From NCBI GenBank assembly GCA_011960625.1, contig BLMJ01000009.1, positions 1 to 64,000 of the forward strand: 64,000 bases of DNA. Direction: 5' to 3'. A program made the translations under genes and the position numbers. The notes below the pieces were generated by a model. It was not told the origin of the DNA. It did no database searches and saw only the letters and a list, made by a program, of their open reading frames with translations. The stretch is from Lachnospiraceae bacterium (GTDB taxonomy: Bacteria; Bacillota; Clostridia; Lachnospirales; Lachnospiraceae). Shown here one piece after another: positions 31,501-39,592 of the stretch; within the stretch, counting starts at the first letter, position 1, and the number at the start of each line of letters is the position of its first letter.

Positions 31501-31646
31501 AAAACAGCGTCCATACCTATATTTGCTCCGCCGCGATCACAGCCTCGAATAACGCCCGCATATCCGTTCCCTGTAAGGTCAGGCACAATGGTGCTGCTGA
31601 CCTCAGAGAAATCATAGCGGGCAAGCTCATTTGCTATCGTAGTCAT
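28509..31646 (-). CDS. GH127-like (DUF1680) beta-L-arabinofuranosidase-type enzyme with N-terminal LamG-like and Ig-like domains
   Basis: ETCATYNMLKLTGMLYQY and FTCCHGTGMENH (Glu/Cys cluster), GHSTGHYLSALAHAF; LamG-like N-terminus; start at 31646 has aggagg RBS on the minus strand. Confidence 0.85.
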   Translation of the reverse strand: MTTIANELARYDFSEVSSTIVPDLTGNGYAGVIRGCDRGGANIGMDAVFGQTLPTLVLSGGTDGGFLHLPDGILKVEDGVTVSFYAKLSPLSEYGNLFSFGRDYCFYLSVMPDAGNPDYILLSPCATGGGRSQERSLKSWFQAPSDQWFHIAVSFSVGSPSHVTLYIDGKLCGAFEHPRMDAQTLKHCSDCYFGYGTFASLPLSAVFSDIRIFSRILDGSEIASLFQITPNMRLQIEAQQLLPLFSKPLVKPLTLPVMGKTGAKIRWKSLTLDTISDSGAFTRPQAGKELLTGTLEAALTFGDCQLIKTYQCQIEPMPEASVIAHKDAQEVALPFPGHVTEDLDLPLTGSNGASFQWRSSSPEWMDHQGHIQKRPTDKPEKLTLTLTSSYNTASVTRNFPVTILADCCRSLPVRAYIPAAADSYETPKLQAKPAAMEHLCLTENGVFFENQKRCLHYLLFLDADRMLYNFRKAFGFDTNEAVPPGGWEEPAGLLRGHSTGHYLSALAHAFVSTGDERFHQKADYMIGELRKLQQISNGEPAGFQTACTPNNAVQSLWSRNPDTWGKGFLSAYSPDQFALLEEFTPYATIWAPYYTLHKILAGLLDCHRLLQSEAALSCACGIGDWVYGRLSATTKKQRTAMWKLYIAGEYGGINESLAALYRVTGCTDYLAAAEMFDNPPLFEGLKHGRDPLSGIHANQHIPQIIGAMEMFRATKERSYYHLAKNFWEIVVNRYMYSIGGVGRGENFREADLLANHIEGGRNCETCATYNMLKLTGMLYQYAPEHSAYMDYYERALLNHIAASQNPDAKEGALHGVTYMLPIGPGAQKEYSNNYDDFTCCHGTGMENHVRYTEHIYHHGTDGSLYLNLFLPSVYHWQEKGVTISLDQAFPSQSFRLSIHTETAGGTVSLKLKIRIPYWCRQTFQVSDKNGILPKHTDQVGYYTINQTFADGDWITVSTPYALHLCYTNDAYEGYPAASLMYGPLVMTALSSRTDWITLNLPKVLEDSFKICWEGRPTLWYDDLEFIPSYAVHNQPYHTYFKINLT

Positions 31647-31760
31647 AATTAAGAAAACCTCCTGTGTATCTTTTTCTCCTATTTTATCAAAAAAGGAAAA
31701 GATTGTATATAGACTGAGAAGGAAGTATAATAATGGAAAATACATTTCAAAGGCAGGAAT

Positions 31761-32386
31761 ATGGGGATGGGATCAGAGAATAAGAAATCAGAAAAATCTA
31801 AGAAACAGGAAACAAAACAGGTAGAAATCAAAGAGTATATTAGAGGAGCGGGAGGCAGCATTGTCAGCAAGTCCATTTTGAACGGGACATCAAAACTGAA
31901 ATGGTTGTTTCGGGACGACAGCGGACATGGGAACGGATGGATTGCGTTTGGCGATACCGATACCCAGGAATACGTAAACAACGCGGAAAATATGGCGGTT
32001 GTAGATTTTAATATCCTTGCAAATATTGAGCCAACAGTATTGAATGTATATTACATGCCAGTAGGAAGCGATTTGGAATTTCGTTCGGACAAGACACGGA
32101 AGCAGAATACCGAGAATTTTTTGAGCAATGGCAGGGGGAGAATCCGGATAAGAATAAGTATATAGACTATTTTGCAATGCTTTTTAAAAACAGCTATAAA
32201 AAATATCCTGAGGTTCAGAATGAGTGCGCGAATTTTCTGCAATGGGAGATTCCGGGAACGGGAAGTAAACTGACGCTCTTTTCCAGCGGAATGGGAGATG
32301 GGGTTTATAGCGGATATTGGGGGTTGGATGAACAAGGCGAACCTGTGTCTCTGGTAGTTCCGTTTATGAATCCTGCATATTTTTAA
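31761..32386 (+). pseudogene. DUF2185 (Imm33-like) immunity-type protein split by an apparent frameshift
   Basis: 31761 ORF (LKWLFRDDSGHGNGWIAFGDTDTQEYVNNAENMAVVDFNILANIEPTVLNVYYMPVGSDLEF) continues in the -1 frame from about 32087 as GQDTEAEYREFFEQWQGENPDKNKYIDYFAMLFKNSYKKYPEV... into the 32177-32386 ORF. Confidence 0.7.
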
Positions 32387-32467
32387 AAGGAGAAATAAAT
32401 ACCACCTATAATATGAGCAGAAAACGTTCACACTATGTATGAGTAACATAAGTGAGGATGTTTTTAC

Positions 32468-32884
32468 ATGAAGAAACTGAGCGAATATTTATTATTATGG
32501 ACACTTGGCGGAGGTCTCTATTACTTTTTTGAAATATTTTTCCGTGGATTTTCTCATTGGTCTATGTTTGTGCTTGGCGGTACCTGTATGGTTTTTTTCA
32601 CAATTCAGGGACAGATGGTCCATTGGGAGGATCCTCTGTGGAGGCAGATATTACGGTGTATTATTTTTGTGACGGCCATGGAGTTTATTACAGGCATTAT
32701 TGTCAATAAGTGGCTGCATCTGGCTGTGTGGGATTATAGTAATCAGCCGTTTCAGCTGTTTGGCCAGATCTGCCTGCCATTTATGGTCATTTTTTCCGGA
32801 CTGTGCGCGCTTGGGATTTTTCTTGGCGGGTATCTGCCTTATTGGCTGTACGGGGAAGAGAAGCCTCATTATCATGTGTTATAA
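32468..32884 (+). CDS. Putative ABC transporter permease-like (CmpB-type) membrane protein
   Basis: Four TM segments; EFITGIIVNKWLHLAVWDYSNQPFQLFGQICLPF. Confidence 0.8.
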   Translation: MKKLSEYLLLWTLGGGLYYFFEIFFRGFSHWSMFVLGGTCMVFFTIQGQMVHWEDPLWRQILRCIIFVTAMEFITGIIVNKWLHLAVWDYSNQPFQLFGQICLPFMVIFSGLCALGIFLGGYLPYWLYGEEKPHYHVL

Positions 32885-32885
32885 A

Positions 32886-32932
32886 AACCTTATTTAGGGG
32901 ATGTGCTAAAAAGGCATCCCTTAAATAAGGTT
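32886..32932 (+). other. Hairpin downstream of the permease-like gene
   Basis: aaccttatttaggggatg / catcccttaaataaggtt, 18-bp arms with one G-U; no U-tract. Confidence 0.75.
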
Positions 32933-33018
32933 CATAACGATATCAAAGCATAGAAACAAACTTTGAGCGGTTTATCAAAGAGATATTTAAGTATATCAAG
33001 GAGAGCGGAGGAACGAAG

Positions 33019-33435
33019 ATGTCATTTACCATTTATGTGAGAATGAAGAAGCCGGGTAAGGGAATGAGTAGGGATTTAGAGCCAACGCCTTTCGTCCTGG
33101 ACAAAAAACCGGAAACTTTGCGGGAGCTGTTGACGGGGCTTACTGAGGTTGGAGTAAGGGATTTTAACGCCAGAAAAGACGAGGGGCAGCTTCTTCCTTT
33201 CCTTACGAAGGAGGAGATTGCAGGGCAGGCATTAAGGGGCAAGGTGGCTTTTGGCGTCCATGGCGGGGAAGCGGCAGAGCCTAAGAAGGCTGTGGCCAAC
33301 ACGCTTCAGTGTTTTGAGGACGGTATTTACCGTGTGTTTGCCGGGGATGAAGAATTAACAGAGCTTGAAGGAGAGATCTTGTGGAAGGAAGAGCTGGTAT
33401 TTACGCTGGTTCGGCTTACCATGTTGGCGGGTTAG
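33019..33435 (+). CDS. Uncharacterised 138-aa protein, possible ubiquitin-like/beta-grasp fold
   Basis: RBS ggagg; N-terminus FTIYVRM...PFVLDKKPETLRELL and C-terminus YRVFAGDEELTELEGEILWKEELVFTLVRLTMLAG. Confidence 0.75.
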   Translation: MSFTIYVRMKKPGKGMSRDLEPTPFVLDKKPETLRELLTGLTEVGVRDFNARKDEGQLLPFLTKEEIAGQALRGKVAFGVHGGEAAEPKKAVANTLQCFEDGIYRVFAGDEELTELEGEILWKEELVFTLVRLTMLAG

Positions 33436-33494
33436 CTGGTGAGTTGGTGCAAGGGTGAGTTTTGTGCATTTTTTAAGATAAGAAAGGAAAAATC

Positions 33495-36400
33495 ATGGCG
33501 GAATTTACATATGAGTCAAGGAAGAAAATAAGTGAAACCTGGGTGTATGGCCTGAGAGAGAAGGGGACGCATCTTTCCGGGCATGAGAAGAAGCTGCTGC
33601 CGGAAATCTATGGTACGATTATACCTTCGGAGGTATGCATTTATATGCGGAAACTTCTGGAAAATGGGACTTATCGTACGCTTAGCGGCCTATACAAGGG
33701 CGAGTTTTCCGGCGCGGTAAAGCTCTGTGTGCCGGATGGGTGCAGGGAGGAATTTTATGAGGCGCTGGATGGGATGAACCAGTACCAAATGACGGCGGGG
33801 TGGTACAGGAGAAGCCTGCGCTCTAAAAGTTATATCCCTTTTGCGGAGCAGAGTATCCGGCTTCTGAGGGCCTATGCGCTTTTGGATTTTTATAAAGCAA
33901 GCCTTTCGGAGGTACTGACCGGGAAGGTGCCGCCGGAGATTTTCGACCATGCAAGGAATGAATGTTTTTCTTATGCGGAAATGCTGGCGGCGCAGATTGA
34001 CCGAGGAAACAAAGAAGCCCTCCAGGCGGTAAAGGACATTCTGCTTGGGGAGGGAAACACGATGATGATAAGCCATGAGCTGATCCGCGGAATCGTGATG
34101 TGCAGGAACGAAGATTTGTATGACCTCCTTGGCAGGTTCCTTTTGGCGGCAAGGCTTCAGGAGGGGGCGAGACAGGCGGTCTGTGAGACCATGGACGCCG
34201 GTCGGCCGGAGGCTTTTTTGCATCTGTTTGAAGTCATTGAGGAGCATAATCTGATTCGTTTTTCTTCGGTCAGACGTGCGGCTGCAACCTGGATCGGTAT
34301 TTTTAATGAGAAAAGCGTAGATCGGATGAGTGAAAAACTGCTTAGGCTGATGGGACAATGCCTGCGTGACGAAGATTTCTGTAACGCCCAGCTTTCTTCG
34401 GAGGATTCTGTGGGGATTAGCTGTGCTTTGTGGGCGAAGGGGTTCTATGATGCCAGTAATGCCGTGGACGCCGTATGCCGCCTGATTGCCCATGGGACCA
34501 GGCATCAGAAGATGACGGCTTCGTATTTTGTCCGTTCGCTGCAAGACGAAGGGTTAAACATGAGGGTTTCAAAAGAGGTGATTTTAAATTGTTCGGAGGA
34601 TTTGGAGCTGACGGCTTGTTTCATGCCGGGATTCATGGGGACGGTGAACAACTATTTTTACAGCCTTGTGAAGCCGGAAAACAGCAATTCCTATTCTTTC
34701 CGCGAGAATAAGGTGGTAGAGCCGAGAAAGCTTCCTGTGGAGGAGTTTTTTGTCAATCGGGATGAGGCTTTGCGGTATTATAATATTTTAAAGGGAATTT
34801 TGAAGAAACTGCCTAAGAAAGGGCTGGTTATCTCCCCCTGCATTTTCCCGTGGCATCAGGTGTCTCTGGGACCGTCGGGGATTGCCGCGCGGCTTTGCCT
34901 GATAGCCTGGATGCTTAAGGATGATGTGGTGTTGGATGAAGCGGCCGGGTTTATTCCTCTTATAGGGCAGGGAGAAGGCTACAATTACTATAACATGTCA
35001 CGGGCTGCGGCCGCGCGGCTTTTGCTTTACCGGCCTAAGTCCGCGGCAAGAAAAAAGGTCTTGTTTGAGCTTTTGCACAATGCGGAGGAATATACCAATG
35101 AGGAGGCGTATCGTCTGGCGGAGGATATGGAGCTTTTGGCGGAGGACTTCGCTGCGATTGAGAAGAATCTTAAGTATAAGAAAGGCCGGCAGGGGACTCT
35201 TGCCCTGCTTCGGAAACAGGATAAGAAGGAGCTTTCGGCCTGTATTGCCAGACTTCTTGGGGCAAAGTCGGAGGAGTGCCGGATGGGGGCCCTTGACCTT
35301 GCCTTATTCTTGAAAAAAGAGGATGGGGAATGTTTTGAGGAAATCCGTCCCTGTCTTCGGGAATTGTCTTCCCCCAACAAGAAGGAGCAGGTGATTTTAG
35401 AGGAGCTTTTAGGAGGAGCAGGCGCGGCGCAGGATATTTTGAATACGCCGGGATTTGGATTATATGACACAGAGCGCAAGTGGAGCCTGCCCCCCATGAC
35501 CGCGGCTTGTGATAGGGCGGAGGGGTTGTTTGTCTACGGAGAGAAGGCGTGCAGCCGTGTGTGTCAAAAGCTTGACCGCTTGATTGAGGAACATGCCACC
35601 CTTTCTTATAAGACGGCTTGGGGCGCTGACAGGCTGCTTGGCAATGGACTGCAGAACTCGCGGTATATCCATGAAGATGCAGATGCCCAGCCCTTAGATG
35701 CGTATCCGTTCCGGGAAATGTGGGAAGAGTTTTATAAAAAAGAGATTGGGTCGCCGCAGCTGCTTCTGGAGATAGAGCTTTACGGGCAGTGCCGCCGGCA
35801 GCGGGATGATTATGTGCAGAACTATAAGTTGTACCGGAAGGTTTTCGGAGACGAAAAGAAGCTGATGTCTCAAAATTCTTTCTCCGAATTGTCTTATGCC
35901 AGCCAGGTCTGGACTGTGATTTCCGTGCTGGCAGAGCAGTTTATTACGGATAGCGAAAGGGCTGAGTTTGCCCTTTCGGGGATGGCAAAGTTTCTTGACG
36001 TGCTGGATACGTCCAGTGATATTTTCACGGTTCAGTACACACAAAGGGACGGCGAGGTGACTACCTATACAAAGCGTACGGCGGATCTGCCGGTCTTTGC
36101 CGATATGACAAGATGGCTTGCCCTTTCGGGGAATGTGGACTGGGGGAGTGCATTTACCTTACGGTTCTGGCTGCAGGAGCATTATCGAAATCAGGCGGAC
36201 CGGGAAGTGAAACGGCAGTATTCTTATGGGGGTTCTAAGGAGGTTTATCTTGAGCTTTCGGACTATGTGGAGTGCTTCGCAAGGGGCGTTTGGGACAAGG
36301 AGTTGTTCTATAAGGCTGTGTTCTTGTTTGCGGATTTGGGGTGTCTTTTAGATTCGGTCAGCACAGTAGAGCAAAGAGGGGCGGTTTCTTCGCGGACGGC

Positions 36401-38639
36401 GCGGGTGTATGCGCTGAATAATTTCTTTGGAAATCAGGTAATTAAGCCTGTGGACGGAAAATACTGCTTTGATTCTTTGAGGGATGAGATGCCGAAGATG
36501 GCGTTTGCCCACGAACTGTATGGGGAGCTGATTCCTCTGGTCTTGGAAGTGGAGTTAAAGCGCGGGGAGCAGCCGACGCCGTTTTCAGCGTATGTACATA
36601 AGATTCGGGTGGTGTACGGGATTGATTATATGGTTCAGATTTTGACGGCGTTGGGGAAGGAGCCGCTTAAGCGTGGATGTTATTATTATTCTTCTGCAAC
36701 GGACCGGCAGTCTGTGCTGAGCCATCTGCTGAAGGTCTGTGCGCCGGGGTCAAAAGAAACGGCGGCAGATTTAAAGCGGGCGCTTAAAGGGACGGATATT
36801 ACAAAGAAGAGGCTTGTGGAGCTTGCCATGTACGCCCAGCAGTGGATTCCCTTGGTGGAGGAGTATCTGGGTCTTCAAGGTTTTGCAAGCACCTGCTATT
36901 ATTTTATGGCGCACACCAGCGAAAGGTTTGACGAGCAGGTGACTTCTGTGATTGCGAAGTACACGCCCCTTTCTCCGGAGGAGCTTTCAGACGGGGCTTT
37001 CGATATTCACTGGTTTTTTGAGGCTTACGAAAATGTAGGGGAGAAGGATTTTAAGCTGCTTTACGATGCGGCGAAATATTCTTCCGGCGGAACGGCTCAC
37101 AGCAGGGCAAGAAAGTATGCGGATGCCGCGCTTGGCAAGGTTGAGCTTAAGTCTCTTATGACAGAGATTGATGCGAAGCGTAATAAGGACCTGCTGATGA
37201 GCATCAGCCTTCTTCCGCTTTCCAAAGGGAAGGCAAAGCGTGAGAGCGAGCTTTTAGAGCGTTATCAGTTTATCCAGAAGTTTAAGAAGGAAAGCAGGCA
37301 GTTTGGGGCCCAGCGTCGGGCGAGCGAGGGACGCGCTGTAGAGATTGCACTGCAGAATCTCAGCGTCAATGCAGGTTTTACGGATGTGACCCGTCTTGTG
37401 CTTCGGATGGAAGGGAAACTTACGGAGATGTCGTCTGCGTATTTTGACTGGCAGAGTGTGGATGGGCTTGAATTGATGGTTTCTGTAGATGAGTGGGGGA
37501 AGAGTTCGCTGAAATGCAGGAAGGACGGCAGGCTTTTGAAGTCTGTCCCGGCGAAGTATAAGAAGAATGAGATTGTACAGAGATTTCAGGAGGTTCATAA
37601 GAAATTAAAGGAGCAGTACAGCCGGACGAAGCTGATGATGGAGCAGGCCATGGAGGACCGGACGGTGTTTGAAGTGTGGGAGCTTCGGGAGCTTGGGAGG
37701 AATCCTGTAGTGCGGCCGATTGTGGAGTTTTTGGTCTTTCGGACTGCGAAAGATACGGATACCTTTCAGATGGGCTTTCTGACAAAGGATGGCCTTTTAG
37801 ATGCGGCGGGGAAGGTGCTGCCGGTAAAGCCGGAGGAGAAGGTATGGATTGCCCATCCCTTTGATTTGTATCGGAGCGGACAATGGCAAGAATACCAGAA
37901 AGTCTTGTTTGAGAGGCAGATTAGGCAGCCCTTTAAGCAGATTTTTCGGGAATTGTACCTGAAACTTGACGAGGAGTTAGAGTTATGTGAGTCCAGACTG
38001 TTTTCGGGCAACCAGATTCAGCCTCAGAAGACGGTGGGGGCGCTTAGGAGCCGCCGATGGGTCGCGGACTACGAGGATGGGCTTCAGAAGGTCTATTATA
38101 AGGAGAATATTGTTGCCTGCATCTATGCTATGGCTGACTGGTTTACGCCAAGCGACGCGGAGGCGCCGACGCTTGAGTGGGTGGTGTTCTCTGATCGGAA
38201 AACCGGAGAGCGGCTGCGGATTCAGGAGATTCCGGAGGTCATTTACAGTGAAGTGATGCGGGATGTAGATCTGGCTGTGAGCGTGGCCCATGCGGGCGGC
38301 GTGGATCCGGAGACGAGCCACTCCACTGTGGAGATGCGCAAAGCAATCGTTGCCTGCAATTTGGAGTTGTTTAAGTTGAAAAATGTTCAGTTGGAGGGAA
38401 ACCATGCGGTGATTGACGGGAAACTTGGACGGTATTCGGTGCATCTAGGCAGCGCGGTGGTGCATCAGATAGGGAGTTCTATGCTGTTTGTGGTTCCTGT
38501 ACACTCCCAGCATCGGGGGCGGATGTTCCTGCCGTTTATTGACGACGACCCTAAGACAGCGGAGATTCTGTCGAAGATTCTTCTTTTTGCGGAGGATACG
38601 AAAATAAAGGACCCGAATATTTTGGCGCAGATTCGGTAG
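33495..38639 (+). CDS. Giant 1714-aa DUF4132-type (MolR/YehI-like) protein
   Basis: C-terminal WIAHPFDLYRSGQWQEYQKVLFERQIRQPFKQIFRELY, GRYSVHLGSAVVHQ, FLPFIDDDPKTAEILSKILLFAED; RBS aaagg upstream. Confidence 0.8.
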   Translation: MAEFTYESRKKISETWVYGLREKGTHLSGHEKKLLPEIYGTIIPSEVCIYMRKLLENGTYRTLSGLYKGEFSGAVKLCVPDGCREEFYEALDGMNQYQMTAGWYRRSLRSKSYIPFAEQSIRLLRAYALLDFYKASLSEVLTGKVPPEIFDHARNECFSYAEMLAAQIDRGNKEALQAVKDILLGEGNTMMISHELIRGIVMCRNEDLYDLLGRFLLAARLQEGARQAVCETMDAGRPEAFLHLFEVIEEHNLIRFSSVRRAAATWIGIFNEKSVDRMSEKLLRLMGQCLRDEDFCNAQLSSEDSVGISCALWAKGFYDASNAVDAVCRLIAHGTRHQKMTASYFVRSLQDEGLNMRVSKEVILNCSEDLELTACFMPGFMGTVNNYFYSLVKPENSNSYSFRENKVVEPRKLPVEEFFVNRDEALRYYNILKGILKKLPKKGLVISPCIFPWHQVSLGPSGIAARLCLIAWMLKDDVVLDEAAGFIPLIGQGEGYNYYNMSRAAAARLLLYRPKSAARKKVLFELLHNAEEYTNEEAYRLAEDMELLAEDFAAIEKNLKYKKGRQGTLALLRKQDKKELSACIARLLGAKSEECRMGALDLALFLKKEDGECFEEIRPCLRELSSPNKKEQVILEELLGGAGAAQDILNTPGFGLYDTERKWSLPPMTAACDRAEGLFVYGEKACSRVCQKLDRLIEEHATLSYKTAWGADRLLGNGLQNSRYIHEDADAQPLDAYPFREMWEEFYKKEIGSPQLLLEIELYGQCRRQRDDYVQNYKLYRKVFGDEKKLMSQNSFSELSYASQVWTVISVLAEQFITDSERAEFALSGMAKFLDVLDTSSDIFTVQYTQRDGEVTTYTKRTADLPVFADMTRWLALSGNVDWGSAFTLRFWLQEHYRNQADREVKRQYSYGGSKEVYLELSDYVECFARGVWDKELFYKAVFLFADLGCLLDSVSTVEQRGAVSSRTARVYALNNFFGNQVIKPVDGKYCFDSLRDEMPKMAFAHELYGELIPLVLEVELKRGEQPTPFSAYVHKIRVVYGIDYMVQILTALGKEPLKRGCYYYSSATDRQSVLSHLLKVCAPGSKETAADLKRALKGTDITKKRLVELAMYAQQWIPLVEEYLGLQGFASTCYYFMAHTSERFDEQVTSVIAKYTPLSPEELSDGAFDIHWFFEAYENVGEKDFKLLYDAAKYSSGGTAHSRARKYADAALGKVELKSLMTEIDAKRNKDLLMSISLLPLSKGKAKRESELLERYQFIQKFKKESRQFGAQRRASEGRAVEIALQNLSVNAGFTDVTRLVLRMEGKLTEMSSAYFDWQSVDGLELMVSVDEWGKSSLKCRKDGRLLKSVPAKYKKNEIVQRFQEVHKKLKEQYSRTKLMMEQAMEDRTVFEVWELRELGRNPVVRPIVEFLVFRTAKDTDTFQMGFLTKDGLLDAAGKVLPVKPEEKVWIAHPFDLYRSGQWQEYQKVLFERQIRQPFKQIFRELYLKLDEELELCESRLFSGNQIQPQKTVGALRSRRWVADYEDGLQKVYYKENIVACIYAMADWFTPSDAEAPTLEWVVFSDRKTGERLRIQEIPEVIYSEVMRDVDLAVSVAHAGGVDPETSHSTVEMRKAIVACNLELFKLKNVQLEGNHAVIDGKLGRYSVHLGSAVVHQIGSSMLFVVPVHSQHRGRMFLPFIDDDPKTAEILSKILLFAEDTKIKDPNILAQIR

Positions 38640-38698
38640 TGTTGGAGCAATGTGTTTTTGTAGAGGATATAAAAAGTTTAGAGCTGTAAAATTTTACG

Positions 38699-38727
38699 TT
38701 GAATTTTGCATCATTATTTCATATAAT
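38699..38727 (+). promoter_or_regulatory. Putative sigma-A promoter for the toxin-antitoxin pair
   Basis: TTGAAT - 17 bp - TATAAT. Confidence 0.6.
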
Positions 38728-38776
38728 ATATTTTAATGATAAAGTTTAAAAACGTTTTTATGGAGGAGATTTGGTT

Positions 38777-39025
38777 ATGGCAAGTATTTTACCGGTTTCA
38801 GATTTGAGAAATTATAATGAAGTATTGAAAAAATGCCAGATAGGTGAGCCTGTATTTCTTACTAAAAATGGAAGGGGTCGTTTTGTAGTAATTGACATAG
38901 CTGATTATGAACACGAACAGGCTGAGAAAAAGCTTTTGATGAAGCTAAAAGAAGCGGAAGATGCTGTGAAGGATGGTGAAGGATGGCTGAGCCTTGACGA
39001 AGTGAAAACTATGATGGGAGAATAG
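38777..39025 (+). CDS. Phd/YefM-family antitoxin
   Basis: ILPVSDLRNYNEVLKKCQIGEPVFLTKNGRGRFVVIDIADYE; ggagg RBS. Confidence 0.9.
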   Translation: MASILPVSDLRNYNEVLKKCQIGEPVFLTKNGRGRFVVIDIADYEHEQAEKKLLMKLKEAEDAVKDGEGWLSLDEVKTMMGE

Positions 39026-39028
39026 TTT

Positions 39029-39328
39029 ATGGTAAAATTGCGGATTAATCCATTTGTGGTAGGCGATTTAAAAAGTATACGCAATTATATTGCAGAGGAT
39101 AATGAGGAATATGCGGCAAGGACAATTGAAAAAATTTATGGTAGATTTGAGTATATCCAAATGTTTCCTAGTATCGGTGCGCCGCTTTCAAAAAGAGTTC
39201 ATTTTCAAACGGATTATAAGTATGTAGTTTGGGAGAATTATGTAATTATATATAAGGCCGGAGAAGAGTATGTAGAAATTTGCCGGGTTCTAAATCGGTA
39301 TCAGGATATTGGAAGACTCTTTGATTGA
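39029..39328 (+). CDS. RelE/ParE-family toxin
   Basis: INPFVVGDLKSIRNYIAEDNEEYAARTIEKIYGRFEYIQMFPSIG...YVVWENYVIIYK; 3 bp after the antitoxin. Confidence 0.9.
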   Translation: MVKLRINPFVVGDLKSIRNYIAEDNEEYAARTIEKIYGRFEYIQMFPSIGAPLSKRVHFQTDYKYVVWENYVIIYKAGEEYVEICRVLNRYQDIGRLFD

Positions 39329-39592
39329 TATTAAATCTGCAAATTCTAAATTGAGAACAGTTCTGGCGCTTTTTTGGATTTTTGTGCTGACTGCAGCTGC
39401 GGTTTGGCAGTGGAATTCGGGTTTGAAACGACTCCGGACAAATATCAGCTAAACCGGAAAGAATAGAAAAATTCTGTCTTTTTTATTTATAAGAGAAATG
39501 ATATAATAGAAATACGCCGATTTTGTTATAGGTTGTCTAAATACGGCGTTTTCATATATAGTGTAAAATTTAAGAATAAGAGAGGTAAAACT

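Noticed and set aside
33019-33435. Calling the 138-aa protein ThiS or MoaD
   Set aside because: C-terminus ends LAG rather than the GG needed for thiocarboxylation, there is a large central insert, and no molybdopterin or thiamine genes are adjacent.
33690-34544. 284-aa minus-strand ORF inside the DUF4132-type gene
   Set aside because: Antisense shadow ORF, basic and low-information composition, no RBS support.
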